Source: Adiantum capillus-veneris (Eukaryota; Streptophyta; Polypodiopsida; Polypodiales; Pteridaceae). From it: a DNA stretch of 64,000 nucleotides. This document shows positions 49,331-61,078 of the stretch, in pieces. Within the stretch, counting starts at the first letter, position 1, and the number at the start of each line of letters is the position of its first letter. The stretch is taken from assembly GCA_014529385.2 (NCBI GenBank), contig CM043963.1:78106912-78170911 (forward strand). The letters run 5' to 3'. The notes beneath the pieces were generated by a model. The model had not been told where the DNA came from. It saw only the letters and a program-made list of their open reading frames with translations, and ran no database searches. The translations under genes and the position numbers were made by a program.

Positions 49331-50661
49331 AGCCTCACACTAACCTATGGGGGAGGCTACACAAAGCTACGGGCATGACAAGCCGGCAGCCTATGCGAGC
49401 CGAGGACAAGCAGGCATGGATCGACGATCGATGTAGGCTGAGGATAAGCAGGGATGGAATTCGGTTCTGGATACAATCAATTATAGAGAGAAACTCGAAA
49501 CTCAAAAACTATTGTGGCTTCTCGACATTGTTGCTTGTCACACGAGCAGTGATAAGATCAAAATTCTGGAAGATAGTGGTTTTTGCCAAACTATCAAAGC
49601 AAAAACTCACGGCACTGAGTGTATGAAGAATGACAACACAACTGACCATGGGATCCCACAGTCTCTGAAGGATGGAAATGGCCATCAGGTAATCATAAAA
49701 CAATTTTCAAAAACTAATTTTCAATGCAATCATTATTGGTCGAGGGATTATGTCTTCAATTCAAACATAGTGTTTGTCTACAAGTGAGCATGGGTTGTAA
49801 ATCATCAATGAAATGTCTTTTTCTTGTGAGAAAAAGGGAGAAATTTTCTCTCCTATGCTTTGATGAGAGGGGGCCAAGGGTCAATGCTTTCCTTGCATAC
49901 AAAGGAGGGTCATCAAAACACAGTACAATGATGGCAATCACAACCCCAATTGGCCTACAAAGTAAGTTGATACATGTTATTAATGAGGTACATAGTGTTG
50001 AGATGTCGAGCTCTACATCTTGAGCTGGCATCCACTACGGGTCTTGGCCGCTTACGACATTTACTCACTGGCGCGTTAGGTGACCGACACGGAGGATCTC
50101 TTCTAGTGATTCTATAGCTGGACTACACTTATAGTGCCAGCCTAGTACGCTTCTAGCGAGTTCACACTTAGTGACCGCATGTACATATGTGCTACTTTTC
50201 AGTTTTAGCACTTAGTCATTTTGTACTCTCTTTTCTGTGAGAAGAAGAAGAAGCTTTCCATCTCTGTGTGCTTTGTGCTTGTCTTGTGTAGCTCTCTTGC
50301 ATCCTCTTTCTTTACACATAGTAGGTTTTGATTTTTTGTTTGATAATTTCTTGTGGAACATGCTGAGTGTCTGTGGCATGCAAAGGACATGTACGATTCC
50401 ATGGAAGTTTTTCCACACTTGTGCAATTCAAGCCATCAAAGCACAAACAAAGCTTGTGAAAATCACCATAAGCAAAAATTTCAAACAAATCACTTACAAC
50501 GAGAGCATGATTTGGTGCATAAATCAAGCAAGGCTTGTGCGATAATTGTTGCTATCAAATTTTGATACAAGCATGGCTTGTCATCAAGGGCATACAAACC
50601 AAGCAAGGCTACGCTATGCCAAGGTTTTCAAACAACTTTGGCCAAAGATTCTTGCAACGAC
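49331..50661. other. No gene recognised; left flank of the CACTA element
   Basis: Short frames only (the longest about 100 codons on either strand at 49724-50031), with no motif I can name. The final three bases, GAC (50659-50661), are the CACTA target duplication. Confidence 0.4.
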
Positions 50662-50679
50662 CACTACAACACTAAATGA

Positions 50680-50850
50680 AGATATCGACGCGTATATATC
50701 GACGGCCATGCTTTTCCACGCGTATATCGACGACATTAGCGGGCGTCGCTATACACGTCACAGTGTGTGTTGATATACGCGTGGAAAGGCTTTTATTTTC
50801 CACGTGTATAGCAACGCGTATATCGACGCGTATAGCAACGCAAAAAAAAT
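50680..50850 (+). repeat. Left subterminal repeat array of the CACTA element
   Basis: Repeated TATCGACG, GCGTATATCGACG, CACGCGTATA and CGTCGCTATAC units in both orientations, starting about 20 bp inside the terminus. Confidence 0.8.
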
Positions 50851-50952
50851 TGGGGGGAAAAAGCGAAACCCGCGCGCAAGGGCCATTTTCGCCTGCTCGG
50901 GTCTTGGCCGAAACCTGCTGCGTAGGTATTATGTCCATCTCCACCCTCCCCA

Positions 50953-50956
<4 letters not shown>

Positions 50957-51034
<78 letters not shown>

Positions 51035-51096
51035 TACACACACACACACACGATGGAGAGAGAGAGAGAGAGAGAGATAGATAGATAGATAGATAG
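50957..51096 (+). repeat. Compound microsatellite at the LINE 3' end
   Basis: (CT)37, TTCCTA, (CA)8, GATG, (GA)n, then (GATA)5, directly abutting the LINE 3' end at 51097. The (CT)n-TTCCTACACACA order is the reverse complement of the repeating unit at 53708-54053 on the LINE's other side. Confidence 0.9.
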
Positions 51097-53704
51097 TTCT
51101 ATTATCGTCCTGGGAGGTCAAATATGACCTATGGGACCAAATGAACATGTCACGTGGTGTGAGTGGAGTTCATAAGTGACTCTCGATGCTCAAAAATGGC
51201 TGAAATGAGCGTCGCAATAGAGAGTCCACATCGTGGTTGGGAGAGGAAGGTATGTAGGGAGAGCTCATGGCTGAATATATGGGGAAAAGAGGACCTAATG
51301 TGGTCAAAAGCTGAGCACTCAAGTAGTGTGTGGTACTCACTCTCTCGCACTTGACGAGGGCATAAGGTGCAAAGTCGATGACACTCCTCGCCAGTGCCCC
51401 AACGTCCTGTCTCGCAGCGTAGAGAATGGGAGCTAAGACGAATGGAGGCAATGGTGCGGATCTCACTCAACGGGATGGGCTCAAGGATGTAGGAATGGGT
51501 TCGGTTACCTCGTTCCGAGAAGAAGAGAGATTTGTAGTTTGGGGCAACGTGTGTGGTGTAATGGCTGAAGCGAGAACCTCCGGATTTCTCCCAAGCCATG
51601 ATACATTGGCGTTGTAAGAAGGCCTCATTAACTTGGGAGTCGATCGACGCATCCTTGACCAAGTGACATGCATCCCATCTTCCAAACCATTTCTTGATAT
51701 CAAGCATCCACCCCGAACTTAGTATTTTGCTCTTGCATGTCTTTTGAACCTTTTGACTTGCTTCATATGCGATTCTAGGAAGTCGATGCAAAGGGCTACG
51801 TTGTGTCTTACGCATGTACTCCACAACCCTTTCCATGCCCAAGACCTCAATGGGAAGCGATCCGGACTCAAGAAGTAAGAGCATGTAGGGTGTTTGTGTC
51901 TTGACTTGGAGAAAGTTGGTGAGAAAACGCTTTTGGACATTCTCAAACTCTTTCCAAGTAGACTTCCCGATGCTTCCACCCCACACCTCCACTCCATAAA
52001 GAAGCACCGGTGTCACCAATGTGTCAAAGAGGTACTTTTTGAGAGCCCAACACTTGATCTCTCCTGCATTGCACATGTTCTCAAATGCATAATAAGCCCT
52101 CTTTCCGGCTTCCAAGCGACGCATTGCACAATCCTTCCATTTATGATTGGATGGAACCTCAAGGCCAAGGTACTTGAAGTGATCTACCACTTCAAGTTTC
52201 TCATTGTTGTATACAATGCATGGATTTTCGTCATTGAGGGTCTTTACAAGCATAACCTTGGTTTTGGATCCATTCACGATCAGCCCGCTATGTAGGCAAA
52301 AGCGTTCCAAGACACTCATAAGCTTTTGTGCATCTTCTAAGGTATGTGCCAAGAGCACTACATCATCTGCATAAAGCAAAAGCATGATCACCGCATTTCC
52401 AATCTTAACCTCTTCTATGCCTTCTTGCTACATAAAATCAAGAACCATGTATTCCAATTCATCAATGAGTAGCCCAAAGAGGGTTGGGGAAAGTGGGCAT
52501 CCTTGTTTGACACCAATAGTGCTTGCAAAAAATTCTGAAATTCCATCTCCCATACGTAATCGACATATCACTTTTTGGTAGATGCGAAAAACTGCATGCA
52601 TAAATTCTCTCGGCACTTGAAGGCTTTGCATACGTCTCCAAAGATTTCCTCGCGGTACCATGTCAAAAGCTTTCTTGAAATCCACAAAGAAACAATACAA
52701 CTTTTTTCCTTTCAATCGAGACGCTTCCATAAGAACTCGAAGAGTGACAAGGTGATCAATAGTGCTATGATGCTTTCGAAAACCTGCTTGGCCAAGCGCA
52801 CGTTTGCCATTCTTTTCAGCCCATTCACTTATCTTTATCTCCATGATACATCCAAATAACTTTGCCATCAAAGAACCAACCATTATAGTGCGATAGTTGT
52901 TCACATTGTTTACATCTCCTCCTTTGTGCAAAGGTTTGATCCAATTTGCACTCCAATCATGAGGCATGCCATACTGAAGTGCAAGGTTAAACATATCGCA
53001 TATCCAATATCGTGTTTTCTTGCTTGTCCATTTAATCATTTCAGCCTTGACACCTTGAAGGTCACCTGCCTTGCGAGTAGCAAGTTTCTCAAGCGCGCGG
53101 CATACATCTTCAATGGTAAAGAAGGGAGACATAAATGGAAGGGAGCTACAACCCTCCATCTTATCAACATTGGGTTGCTCATAGAGGTTCTTACAATGCA
53201 TATACATATCCTCAAGAGTCAAGTCACCAAAGCTCTCAACGCGTTTGCCTTTTAGATTTTGCCAAAACTTGCCACATGCATGTGCTTTCTCTTGTGCTAA
53301 AAGAAGTTGTTTTTCGACTTCCCACCTTCTCCTCTTCTTTTGAACAAGTGCTTTGTATGTGTGTGAACATTCCAAGTAAACTTCCTTGTCTTTGATTGCA
53401 TCCAATCTTAGCAAGTGTTTTTGGGCTTGACTACATTCCATGTCAAACCATTTCTTCTTGGTGCTACCCTTCTTAGACCTTTTGCAAGACATGTGTTTCA
53501 CCGAAAAGCATTCCTTCGCACAAGAGAAAATTACTTCTTTGAAAACTTTCCACTTGCATTCTAATGTTGGGCTCCCTTGATGCTCTATCATGCTTAACAT
53601 TTGGTCCACCATATCAGCATATATAAGTGCTCGTTTGAAGTCTACACGTAGGTACAAATGATTCACATCATGATTGGAGGCTACATGCTCGGGCCCTTTA
53701 CCAC

Positions 53705-53707
<3 letters not shown>
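51097..53707 (-). pseudogene. LINE (non-LTR retrotransposon), 5'-truncated ORF2
   Basis: One minus-strand frame runs from 53666 to 51150, broken by a single in-frame TAG at 52425-52427. RT motifs are GDLQGVKAEMIKW, RTIMVGSLMAKLFGCIM, LGQAGFRKHHSTIDHLV, YCFFVDFKKAFDMVPR, GVKQGCPLSPTLFGLLIDEL and, after the stop, LLLYADDVVLLAH (about 52380). A thumb-like region follows, then a Cys/His motif (CTLCPRQVRESEYHTLLEC) near the end. The N-terminal endonuclease is absent: coding stops at the (GA)n tract at 53708. The 3' UTR is short, with hairpin AGGTCATATTTGACCT beside (GATA)n/(GA)n. It is nested inside the CACTA element. Near-intactness implies fairly recent insertion. Confidence 0.9.
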
Positions 53708-53763
<56 letters not shown>

Positions 53764-53790
53764 CGGTGTGTGTGTGTGTGTGTGTGTGTA

Positions 53791-53848
<58 letters not shown>

Positions 53849-53871
53849 GTGTGTGTGTGTCTGTGTGTAGA

Positions 53872-53925
<54 letters not shown>

Positions 53926-53952
53926 GTGTGTGTGTGTGTGTGTGTGTGTAGG

Positions 53953-53994
<42 letters not shown>

Positions 53995-54019
53995 GTGTGT
54001 GTGTGTGTGTGTAGGTAAT

Positions 54020-54053
<34 letters not shown>
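53708..54053 (+). repeat. Higher-order compound microsatellite [(GA)n (GT)n AGGAAA]
   Basis: Five GA tracts alternate with four GT tracts, and three of the joints read GTGTAGGAAA or GTAGAGGAAA. The regular alternation suggests duplication of a whole compound unit, not independent slippage. Confidence 0.93.
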
Positions 54054-54056
<3 letters not shown>

Positions 54057-54115
54057 AGAGAATTAATGTATGCTTAGAAAAAATTAAAATTAAAGAAAAA
54101 AAAATTAAAGAGAGA

Positions 54116-54180
54116 AATGAAATGAAATGTTATATTAACGTCTTCGAAAGGCCAAAGTGACCTATGAGACATGAGACAAG
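54116..54180 (-). mobile_element. Diverged LINE 3' end
   Basis: The minus strand reads ATGTCTCATAGGTCACTTTGGCC, a decayed version of the CCCATAGGTCATATTTGACC hairpin end seen at 51.1, 30.2 and 60.5 kb. It is again followed by a T/C-rich tail into the (GA)n tract at 54021-54053. The LINE body upstream is not recognisable. Confidence 0.4.
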
Positions 54181-55107
<927 letters not shown>

Positions 55108-56456
55108 ATGGCAACGTCATCAACTAACATGGAGGAAAAGATTGCATGCTCGTGCACGCTCTGCAAGTATCAAATCCTGCGCAAGTGTAGGATATGTAAT
55201 GAACATGTGCACAAGTACGGAGAGTTTGCTAGAGAAACCATACAGAATCTGCGATACGACTCCTACGGAATGGGCATTGATTTCCGCGACATAGCACCTA
55301 CATCTGAGAGAGAGAGAGAAAAAAGATTATGCGTGAAGGTCCGACCAATATAGAGCCACGGATGGAAGCAGAAAAGGGCTTACAGACAGAAGACGATGGC
55401 ATGGAGGAGATGCTGGATGCCTTCTTCCAGACAAGCGAGGAGAACGCGAACGAAGCAGCACCAGAAGCCGTGCGCCTATCTCTTGAAGACATGTTGAGGA
55501 AGTTGGCACGTCAACCAGTCTATGAAGGCACCAAAATATCTGTGCTTCGTACTTGTCTGGCGTTTTTGAATCTTCAGTCAGTGTACAGGTAGTCAGATGC
55601 AAGCGTCACTGCTTTGTTTAGGTACGTAATTTACAAAAGAGATTTTCCGATTGCAACGGTGATGTGCTCGGAGAGCTTTTTAATTTAATGTGGCTTAAAC
55701 AGGTTATTGCGGAAGCAACTTCTCCCGGATGGCAATGAAATGCCCCCCTCCAGGCGAGACGCAAAGCAACTTCTAACCTCAGTTGGCTTGGACTACAACA
55801 AGATTCATGCATGTCCAAATGATTGCATTCTTTTTCGCAATGAATTCACAGATTGTCTGTCGTGTCCTAAGTGTGGAGCAATGCTCTACAAACAAGATGC
55901 AGTTGGCGAGACAGTGCCAACTAAAGTGTTGCGGCATTTCCCTATTATTCCTAGGATAAAAAACATGTTTCTTTGTGGTTCCATTGCAAAGTTGATGCGG
56001 TGGCATTCTACAAATAGATCCACTAACGCAACATTTAGGGTGCCCGCTGATTCGAAGGCTTGGAGGCACATTGAAGATACATGGCCACATTTTAAGAGTG
56101 AACCACGCAATTTGCGTTTGGGCATGGCAATGGATGGAGTCAATCCATTTGGCTTGAGAAGCTCGTCATGGAGCACTTGGCATGTGTGCCTTATCAATTA
56201 CAACCTCCCGCCGTGGCTTGCTATCAAGAAGGGTCATTTGATTTTAAGCTTGATTGTACCTGGTAAGTTCAAGGCAAAAAACATGGATGTTTATCTAGCT
56301 CTACTAGTTGACGAGCTCCACGAGTTATGGCATGGGATTGACATAGCAGATGCGGTTGAACTAGTAGGACAACAGCATGTAAGGATCCATGGACTTCTTA
56401 TGTGGACTATGCATGATTGGCCAGGATACGGAGAAGCTTCTGGTAATGGTTATTGA
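55108..56456 (+). pseudogene. CACTA transposase tnp2, N-terminal half, broken
   Basis: The ATG at 55108 opens MATSSTNMEEKIACSCTLCKY, a Cys/His-rich start like the transposase-associated domain. The frame slips at a (GA)n run (55303-55318) and continues as EEMLDAFFQTSEEN... to VYR at about 55588. An intron (GTAGTC...AACAG, about 55589-55702) follows. The next exon gives LLPDGNEMPPSRRDAKQLL, HACPNDCILFRNEF, a CxxC pair (CPKCGAMLYK), FPIIPRIKNMF, LRLGMAMDGVNPFG and INYNLPPWLAIKKGHLILSLIVPGK, all classical tnp2 core including its first catalytic Asp region. It ends at WPGYGEASGNGY; the second half, including DUF4216, is missing. Confidence 0.88.
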
Positions 56457-56514
56457 TTTACAAAAAAATTGTGTTCTTACGCTTTATTTTACTTTCTTTG
56501 TGCAAGACTTTAGT

Positions 56515-57290
56515 ATGGCAGACGAGATTCCAGATCCCGCTTCCATGAGTGCACATGCATTCATGGGCTTCGTTACACGGATGACGCCTGCTCAGATGGC
56601 AGAGGCTTCTCAGTACTGGGTAGCCAGAGGCACGGGTACTACGCCTGACATGGATAGAGTCACGACTGAGATGCGATTGCGGATTCGCTAGCTCGTGGAG
56701 CTGCAGTTTTCGACCAGCATTCTGACGTCTTGGGATCAACAAGAAAAAGAAAAAGTCACTTACATAGTGGAGACCATCCTGAGAGAGTACCAGCCTGCTC
56801 CGGGTTCTTTCGTTGTTCCGGTGCGGTGGATCAAGGGTGTTGCACGGGACACCTTGAAACATCGACGAGATGCAGCTCCGAAGGCTTTCAGGACCGGCTC
56901 GCCGAAGCCTTCGGGCATCCCACACGAGACGTGGTTGCAGATCAGGGAGGATGAGCGGACATCGGCCACGCGGTTCAGACAGGAGCGTGAGGCCGTGCAG
57001 GTACGACAGATGACTAGGGGGACATCTCATCTTGGCAGCGGAGGCTTCGACACCTTTCGCTATGAGTTTGTGAGTTTCTAATCCACTCTTAACTATGGCG
57101 TTTTTTAAAACGCGATGAATCATGTATTCTTATTACTTTGATTTTTGTATAAACGCAGAATCTTGCGATGAATCGAGCTCCAACACGCGAGAAGGAGTCA
57201 GATGGATATCGCAGAGGTATCTATGAAGTACTGAATGATCTTGAAGCTTCAGGAGAGCCTGTAGACTGGGAGGCATTACAATCTCGTTGA
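56515..57290 (+). pseudogene. Second CACTA gene (tnpA-like position), one in-frame stop
   Basis: ATG at 56515 (MADEIPDPASMSAHAFMGFV). The frame is interrupted by TAG at 56689-56691 and resumes as LVELQFSTSILTSWDQQEKE...WLQIREDERTSATRFRQERE. An intron (57070-57158, GTGAGT...CGCAG) joins in phase to NLAMNRAPTREKESDGYRRG...DWEALQSR and a TGA at 57288. The last exon resembles the ends of plant transposon-associated proteins (Transposase_24-like) encoded beside tnp2, but that is from memory. The C-terminal half is rich in Arg and Glu and may be DNA-binding. If CAG was the original codon at 56689, a single change killed it. Confidence 0.6.
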
Positions 57291-57559
57291 TCGCTTGAGG
57301 TGAGACGTTAATATGTGTAAGTTGATTTAATTAAGTCAGTATATGTGAAGTAATATCAATACTAATTTTGTGAGTTGTCCTATGTGCAGGTTGCGACGCC
57401 TAGTCATTAGTGGACCAGATTTCATATATATGCTTTGTGAGACACAGACACGCTTCTGTGTCTCTTTTTTGTACAAACAATTAGTGTTCAGACAGTTATT
57501 GTTTCCCTTATGGTTATGATTATTGTCATTGTCATTGTATAGATAGTTATTGTTTCTCT

Positions 57560-57730
57560 TTCTGGTTATGTTTATGGTTATTGTTAATTTTGTTTATGGT
57601 TATGGTTATCTGCATTATGGTTTTGATCAAAGTGGTTATAGCCGGTTATGGTTTTAAGTTATGGTTATGCTTTTAAGTTATGGTTATGCTTTTAAGTTAT
57701 GGTTATGGTTCGTTATGGTTATGCTTTTCA
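57560..57730 (+). repeat. GGTTATG-type short tandem repeats
   Basis: Irregular repeats of GGTTATG, with a higher-order unit TTTTAAGTTATGGTTATGC present three times at 57652-57712, between the second gene and the right subterminal array. Confidence 0.7.
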
Positions 57731-57908
57731 GTTGGTACGGTTGTCTTTCATTGGCCTTAAATCTCATGTGAGATCCTACATGGATAGCATGTAGGAGGCG
57801 TATACATGATATGGTTTTTTTTTTTTGAAAAGTTTATGTAAAAACAAAGAGAACTCTGCCGAAATTTCTGCGCGTAGGAGCATGGTTGATATTTTGGTGC
57901 TGCTCGCT

Positions 57909-57997
57909 TTCTTGGGCAGAGGGCAGGAAGTCTGGCTGTGGCTGTGTCCATCTTTTAACTCGGCACAGGCCAGGCTACCTGCCCTCTGCCCAAGAAA
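57909..57997. repeat. 20-bp perfect inverted repeat (hairpin)
   Basis: TTTCTTGGGCAGAGGGCAGG (57909-57928) and its exact reverse complement (57978-57997) flank a 49-bp spacer. It lies just inside the right subterminal array of the CACTA element and could form a strong stem in the transcript or DNA. Confidence 0.85.
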
Positions 57998-58011
57998 AAA
58001 AATTTATGTTA

Positions 58012-58150
58012 TGGTCGTCGCTATGTGCGTGGCAATCTGCGTCGCTATATGTGTGGAAATCGCGTCTCTATACACGTCTATACCTGCGTCGCAAATAGCG
58101 ACTGGTTTCACAGCGACGCGCATAGCGACGATATCTGCGTCGATGACACC
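58012..58150 (+). repeat. Right subterminal repeat array of the CACTA element
   Basis: Repeated GTCGTCGCTATG, CTGCGTCGCTATA, CACGTCTATACCTGCGTCGC and CATAGCGACGATATC units mirror the left array. Confidence 0.8.
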
Positions 58151-58166
58151 TTATTTTGTTGTAGTG

Positions 58167-58482
58167 GACTTCAATACCATATTTTCAATCTACGAGATGA
58201 TGGTACAAAATCCATTGCCAAGTGTGACAACGGGGGTGAGTTGCCTATGAGATGATATCCTCTAGCCAACTTGACTATGGCCTACTAAATTATAATGTTT
58301 GACATATGCTATGAGCATACAAACTTAGGGGAAATTTGCAACGGATTTGAAGTGTGTTGTGTCGGGTGTCGGCATGGACCAAGCCATGGGGATTTCATGG
58401 TATATACAACAAATCTCACTCCTATCTTGCTGAGTATTTATGGTTACCTCCACACACAAGTACATTTTTTACTTGATAGATG
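58167..58482. other. Flank between the CACTA element and the right arm
   Basis: Starts with the target duplication GAC. No gene or repeat recognised. Confidence 0.45.
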
Positions 58483-59081
58483 TCATATTTCTTGACATCA
58501 TAAATGATACATATTCCACATTTTGAGAATATGAGTCTTTGGGACAGACAATGGCACCTGTTCTTCCACCTATGTGTCATGACTGAGTCCCTAGCTGCTG
58601 GTCAAGTTCGTTTATTGGACCATTTTGAGCATATAGTACCAGAAATGTCTTTGGGACAGACTTGTTAAGGTTACAAGTAATATTAAACAACATTAACGGA
58701 TGGTTGCTTATGCATATAGCAAGGCTATGTTCTATTAATGAAAGTGTTTCCTAGATGTGATTCATTTTCACATTCTATTATGGTCAAATGTTTTAGCAAA
58801 GCTTTTCAGAGATTGCAATGGGAAGTATTTAGTTTATTTTCATAAAGATATTTACACATTTATCCCCTCCTCTTTCATGTGTGCTATGAGCATAACATCG
58901 ACCATAAGTATTGGTAACTATAGTCATGAAAATGGAGGTCTGTATAAGGTTTTGCTAAATGCATGCACACAAGGTGTTATGGGCTCTAGTGTTTAGCAAA
59001 GTCATATTTGTAATGACATGTAAATTCATGAATATAATAGCTCATGAAGCTTTTTGCACCACAAGTGCAGTATCTCTAGGA

Positions 59082-59525
59082 GATTTATTGTGGCGGTCTA
59101 CTAACCACCATACAAGGTGACTCAGTATGGGTGTTTGTAGATAGATTGCTTCAACTTTGTAATTTTATTCCAACCAAGTCAAGTCTTTAACCATGTTAGT
59201 TGTATAAATTATGTGGATGAAACTGCAATTTATGAGTAATAGTGAACCTATGCTTGCTAGTCATTTTTGGAAAACTATCTTCAAACAATTGGGAAACACG
59301 CCTCCATAATGCCAATCATCATTGTGAGATGGATGGATAGTTTTCAAGTGTTAATCTTGTGCTAGCGGATATGCTAAGATTGTACGTTAGCAAGAAGCAA
59401 TCCAATTGGAAATATTATCTCTCTAGTTTAGAGTTTTCTTATCATGATGCCAAACATGGTGCACCTAGGTTTAGTCCCTTCATGTTTATGTCAGGTTTTT
59501 AACCTCAATCACCAATTATGATGGG
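59082..59525 (+). pseudogene. Ty3/gypsy integrase fragment, decayed (right arm)
   Basis: Plus-strand pieces read LTTIQGDSVWVFVDRLLQLC then NFIPTKSSL (integrase core, around 59097-59190), and further on NWKYYLSSLEFSYHDAKHG then PRFSPFMFMSGF (59408-59502). These align in order with gypsy integrase catalytic-domain landmarks (DSIWVxVDR; W...L...EFAYN...HxSxxxSPF). Stops break every frame. Confidence 0.55.
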
Positions 59526-60493
59526 GCTGCCTACTAACGGGAAAAGATAACAAGTCAACTGCTTAATCTGTGCTGATGAGATATGTCGGCATGTCACTTT
59601 CATGGAAAGTTCACTTTAAAACTTTTCAAATCATTTGCCTCAGCCCTTTACCGTGTTTTGCAAAGAAAGAGTTCAAATTGGAGTGGCGAAAGAAGAGAGA
59701 GGGGGATGAGAGGATGTATTTTTGGAAATTAAATATTACCACACATATTACCACTAGTATTATCGCATGCATTATTGCGCTTATTCTCGTTGCTATTATT
59801 GCTTATATTATCGAACCCTGCTTTGGCACTAAAATATTCAAATTTGGATACTTCTTTCTATTTTTCTTGTGAAAAAATTAAAGAACATGATTTCTATTTT
59901 CAAAAAATGGAGAAAAAAATGGTGTTGGGACATGAAGCTATGGTTTTTGGGATAAATTAGTTCACAAGGAGCCTAACCATTGTCTATAATGTTGGCTTGC
60001 AAGTAGCACACACATGATGCACGAAACAAAAGAGACTCGCACTCTTTCCCTGAAAACCACATGAATTTCACCCGAGTGACTGTATCCTTACATTTGTTGT
60101 ATATTCTAAATAGCTTTACATAGTGGTGGCAAGGACCTCTCTTGCTATGAAGAGGTTTTGAGCAAGGAGCACAATAAAGGACCTCTTCTTCAAAGAAATG
60201 TTTAGTGTTCTACTTGCACCCATAACTCTTCAGAACAACTACATAAGAAAATGCGTGAAGGTGGTGGATGTGAGAAAGAGGGAGAGGTTATAACCGCCCT
60301 TATTACCTCTAGCATTATTGCGCAATGATTTGAAGCCAAAATATGCAAATTTGAGGACTTTCTTCTATTTTCTTAAAAAAATTACAAAGCATTTGCTATT
60401 TTTTATATGTAATTATACAAAACATGATAGCTATTTTATCATTGAATTAATCACACCTACTTGATTAACATGAATTAGCACGTTTGATAAAAT

Positions 60494-60494
<1 letters not shown>

Positions 60495-60540
<46 letters not shown>
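60495..60540 (+). repeat. (GA)23 beside the LINE 3' end
   Basis: Left half of a GA tract split by a LINE fragment; the undivided counterpart is 4809-4885. Confidence 0.95.
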
Positions 60541-60547
<7 letters not shown>

Positions 60548-60927
60548 ATGGAGGTCAGATATGACCTATGGGACCAAAAACAAAAAAACATTACAACAGG
60601 TTCTACAAAAAGAGAGGGGTTGCAGGCTACATCTCATTTAAGGACTGAGGGTCCAAAAAAAGAGGGGAAAGATAGGATGAAAAAATCCTATGGAGAGGGG
60701 GTTGAAGAGGAAGCCGGTTCGGGAAATCGGAACTCTTGAATAATGGCTTTACCTTCGTGATAGACTGCCCATTTCCCTATTGTGCGTGCTTCTTGCATCT
60801 TTTGGAGTTCTGCCTTCTTCTTCTTGACTTGAGCGGGTGTGAGATCTTCTGCAAACCACATTTTGGTGTCCTTGAGAAACCACGATTGCTCAAGTATTTT
60901 GAACAGTCTGCCTTGGTTTCAAAAGAC

Positions 60928-60932
<5 letters not shown>
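60541..60932 (-). mobile_element. LINE fragment inserted inside a (GA)n tract
   Basis: The 3' end has hairpin AGGTCATATCTGACCT after GGTCCCAT and abuts (GA)23. The 5' end (near ACTCTGTCTTTTGAAACC, minus strand) abuts a second GA tract (60933-60986). The minus strand encodes FLKDTKMWFAEDLTPAQVKK and GKWAIYHEGKAIIQEF, an ORF1-like C-terminus. The left arm of the inverted repeat has one unbroken (TC)n here, so the GA tracts on both sides act as the target duplication. Confidence 0.75.

Positions 60933-60986
<54 letters not shown>
60933..60986 (+). repeat. (GA)26 beside the LINE 5' end
   Basis: The other half of the split GA tract. Confidence 0.95.
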
Positions 60987-60989
<3 letters not shown>

Positions 60990-61078
60990 GGGCGACAAGA
61001 CAACTTTTCATAAACTATAATTACAAAATGTTTATGAATCATCTTCTAAAAGATCTCTACAAGTAGCTTCATCTAAAT

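Noticed and set aside
50662-50850. Palindromic GCGTATATCGACG cluster as a replication origin
   Set aside because: It is better explained as the CACTA subterminal transposase-binding array, mirrored at the other end of the element.
53658-54058. Several 69-114 codon Arg-Glu / Cys-Val frames
   Set aside because: Artefacts of GA and GT repeats in all frames.
57560-57730. Telomere-like repeat
   Set aside because: GGTTATG/GTTATG units are irregular and do not match the plant TTTAGGG repeat.
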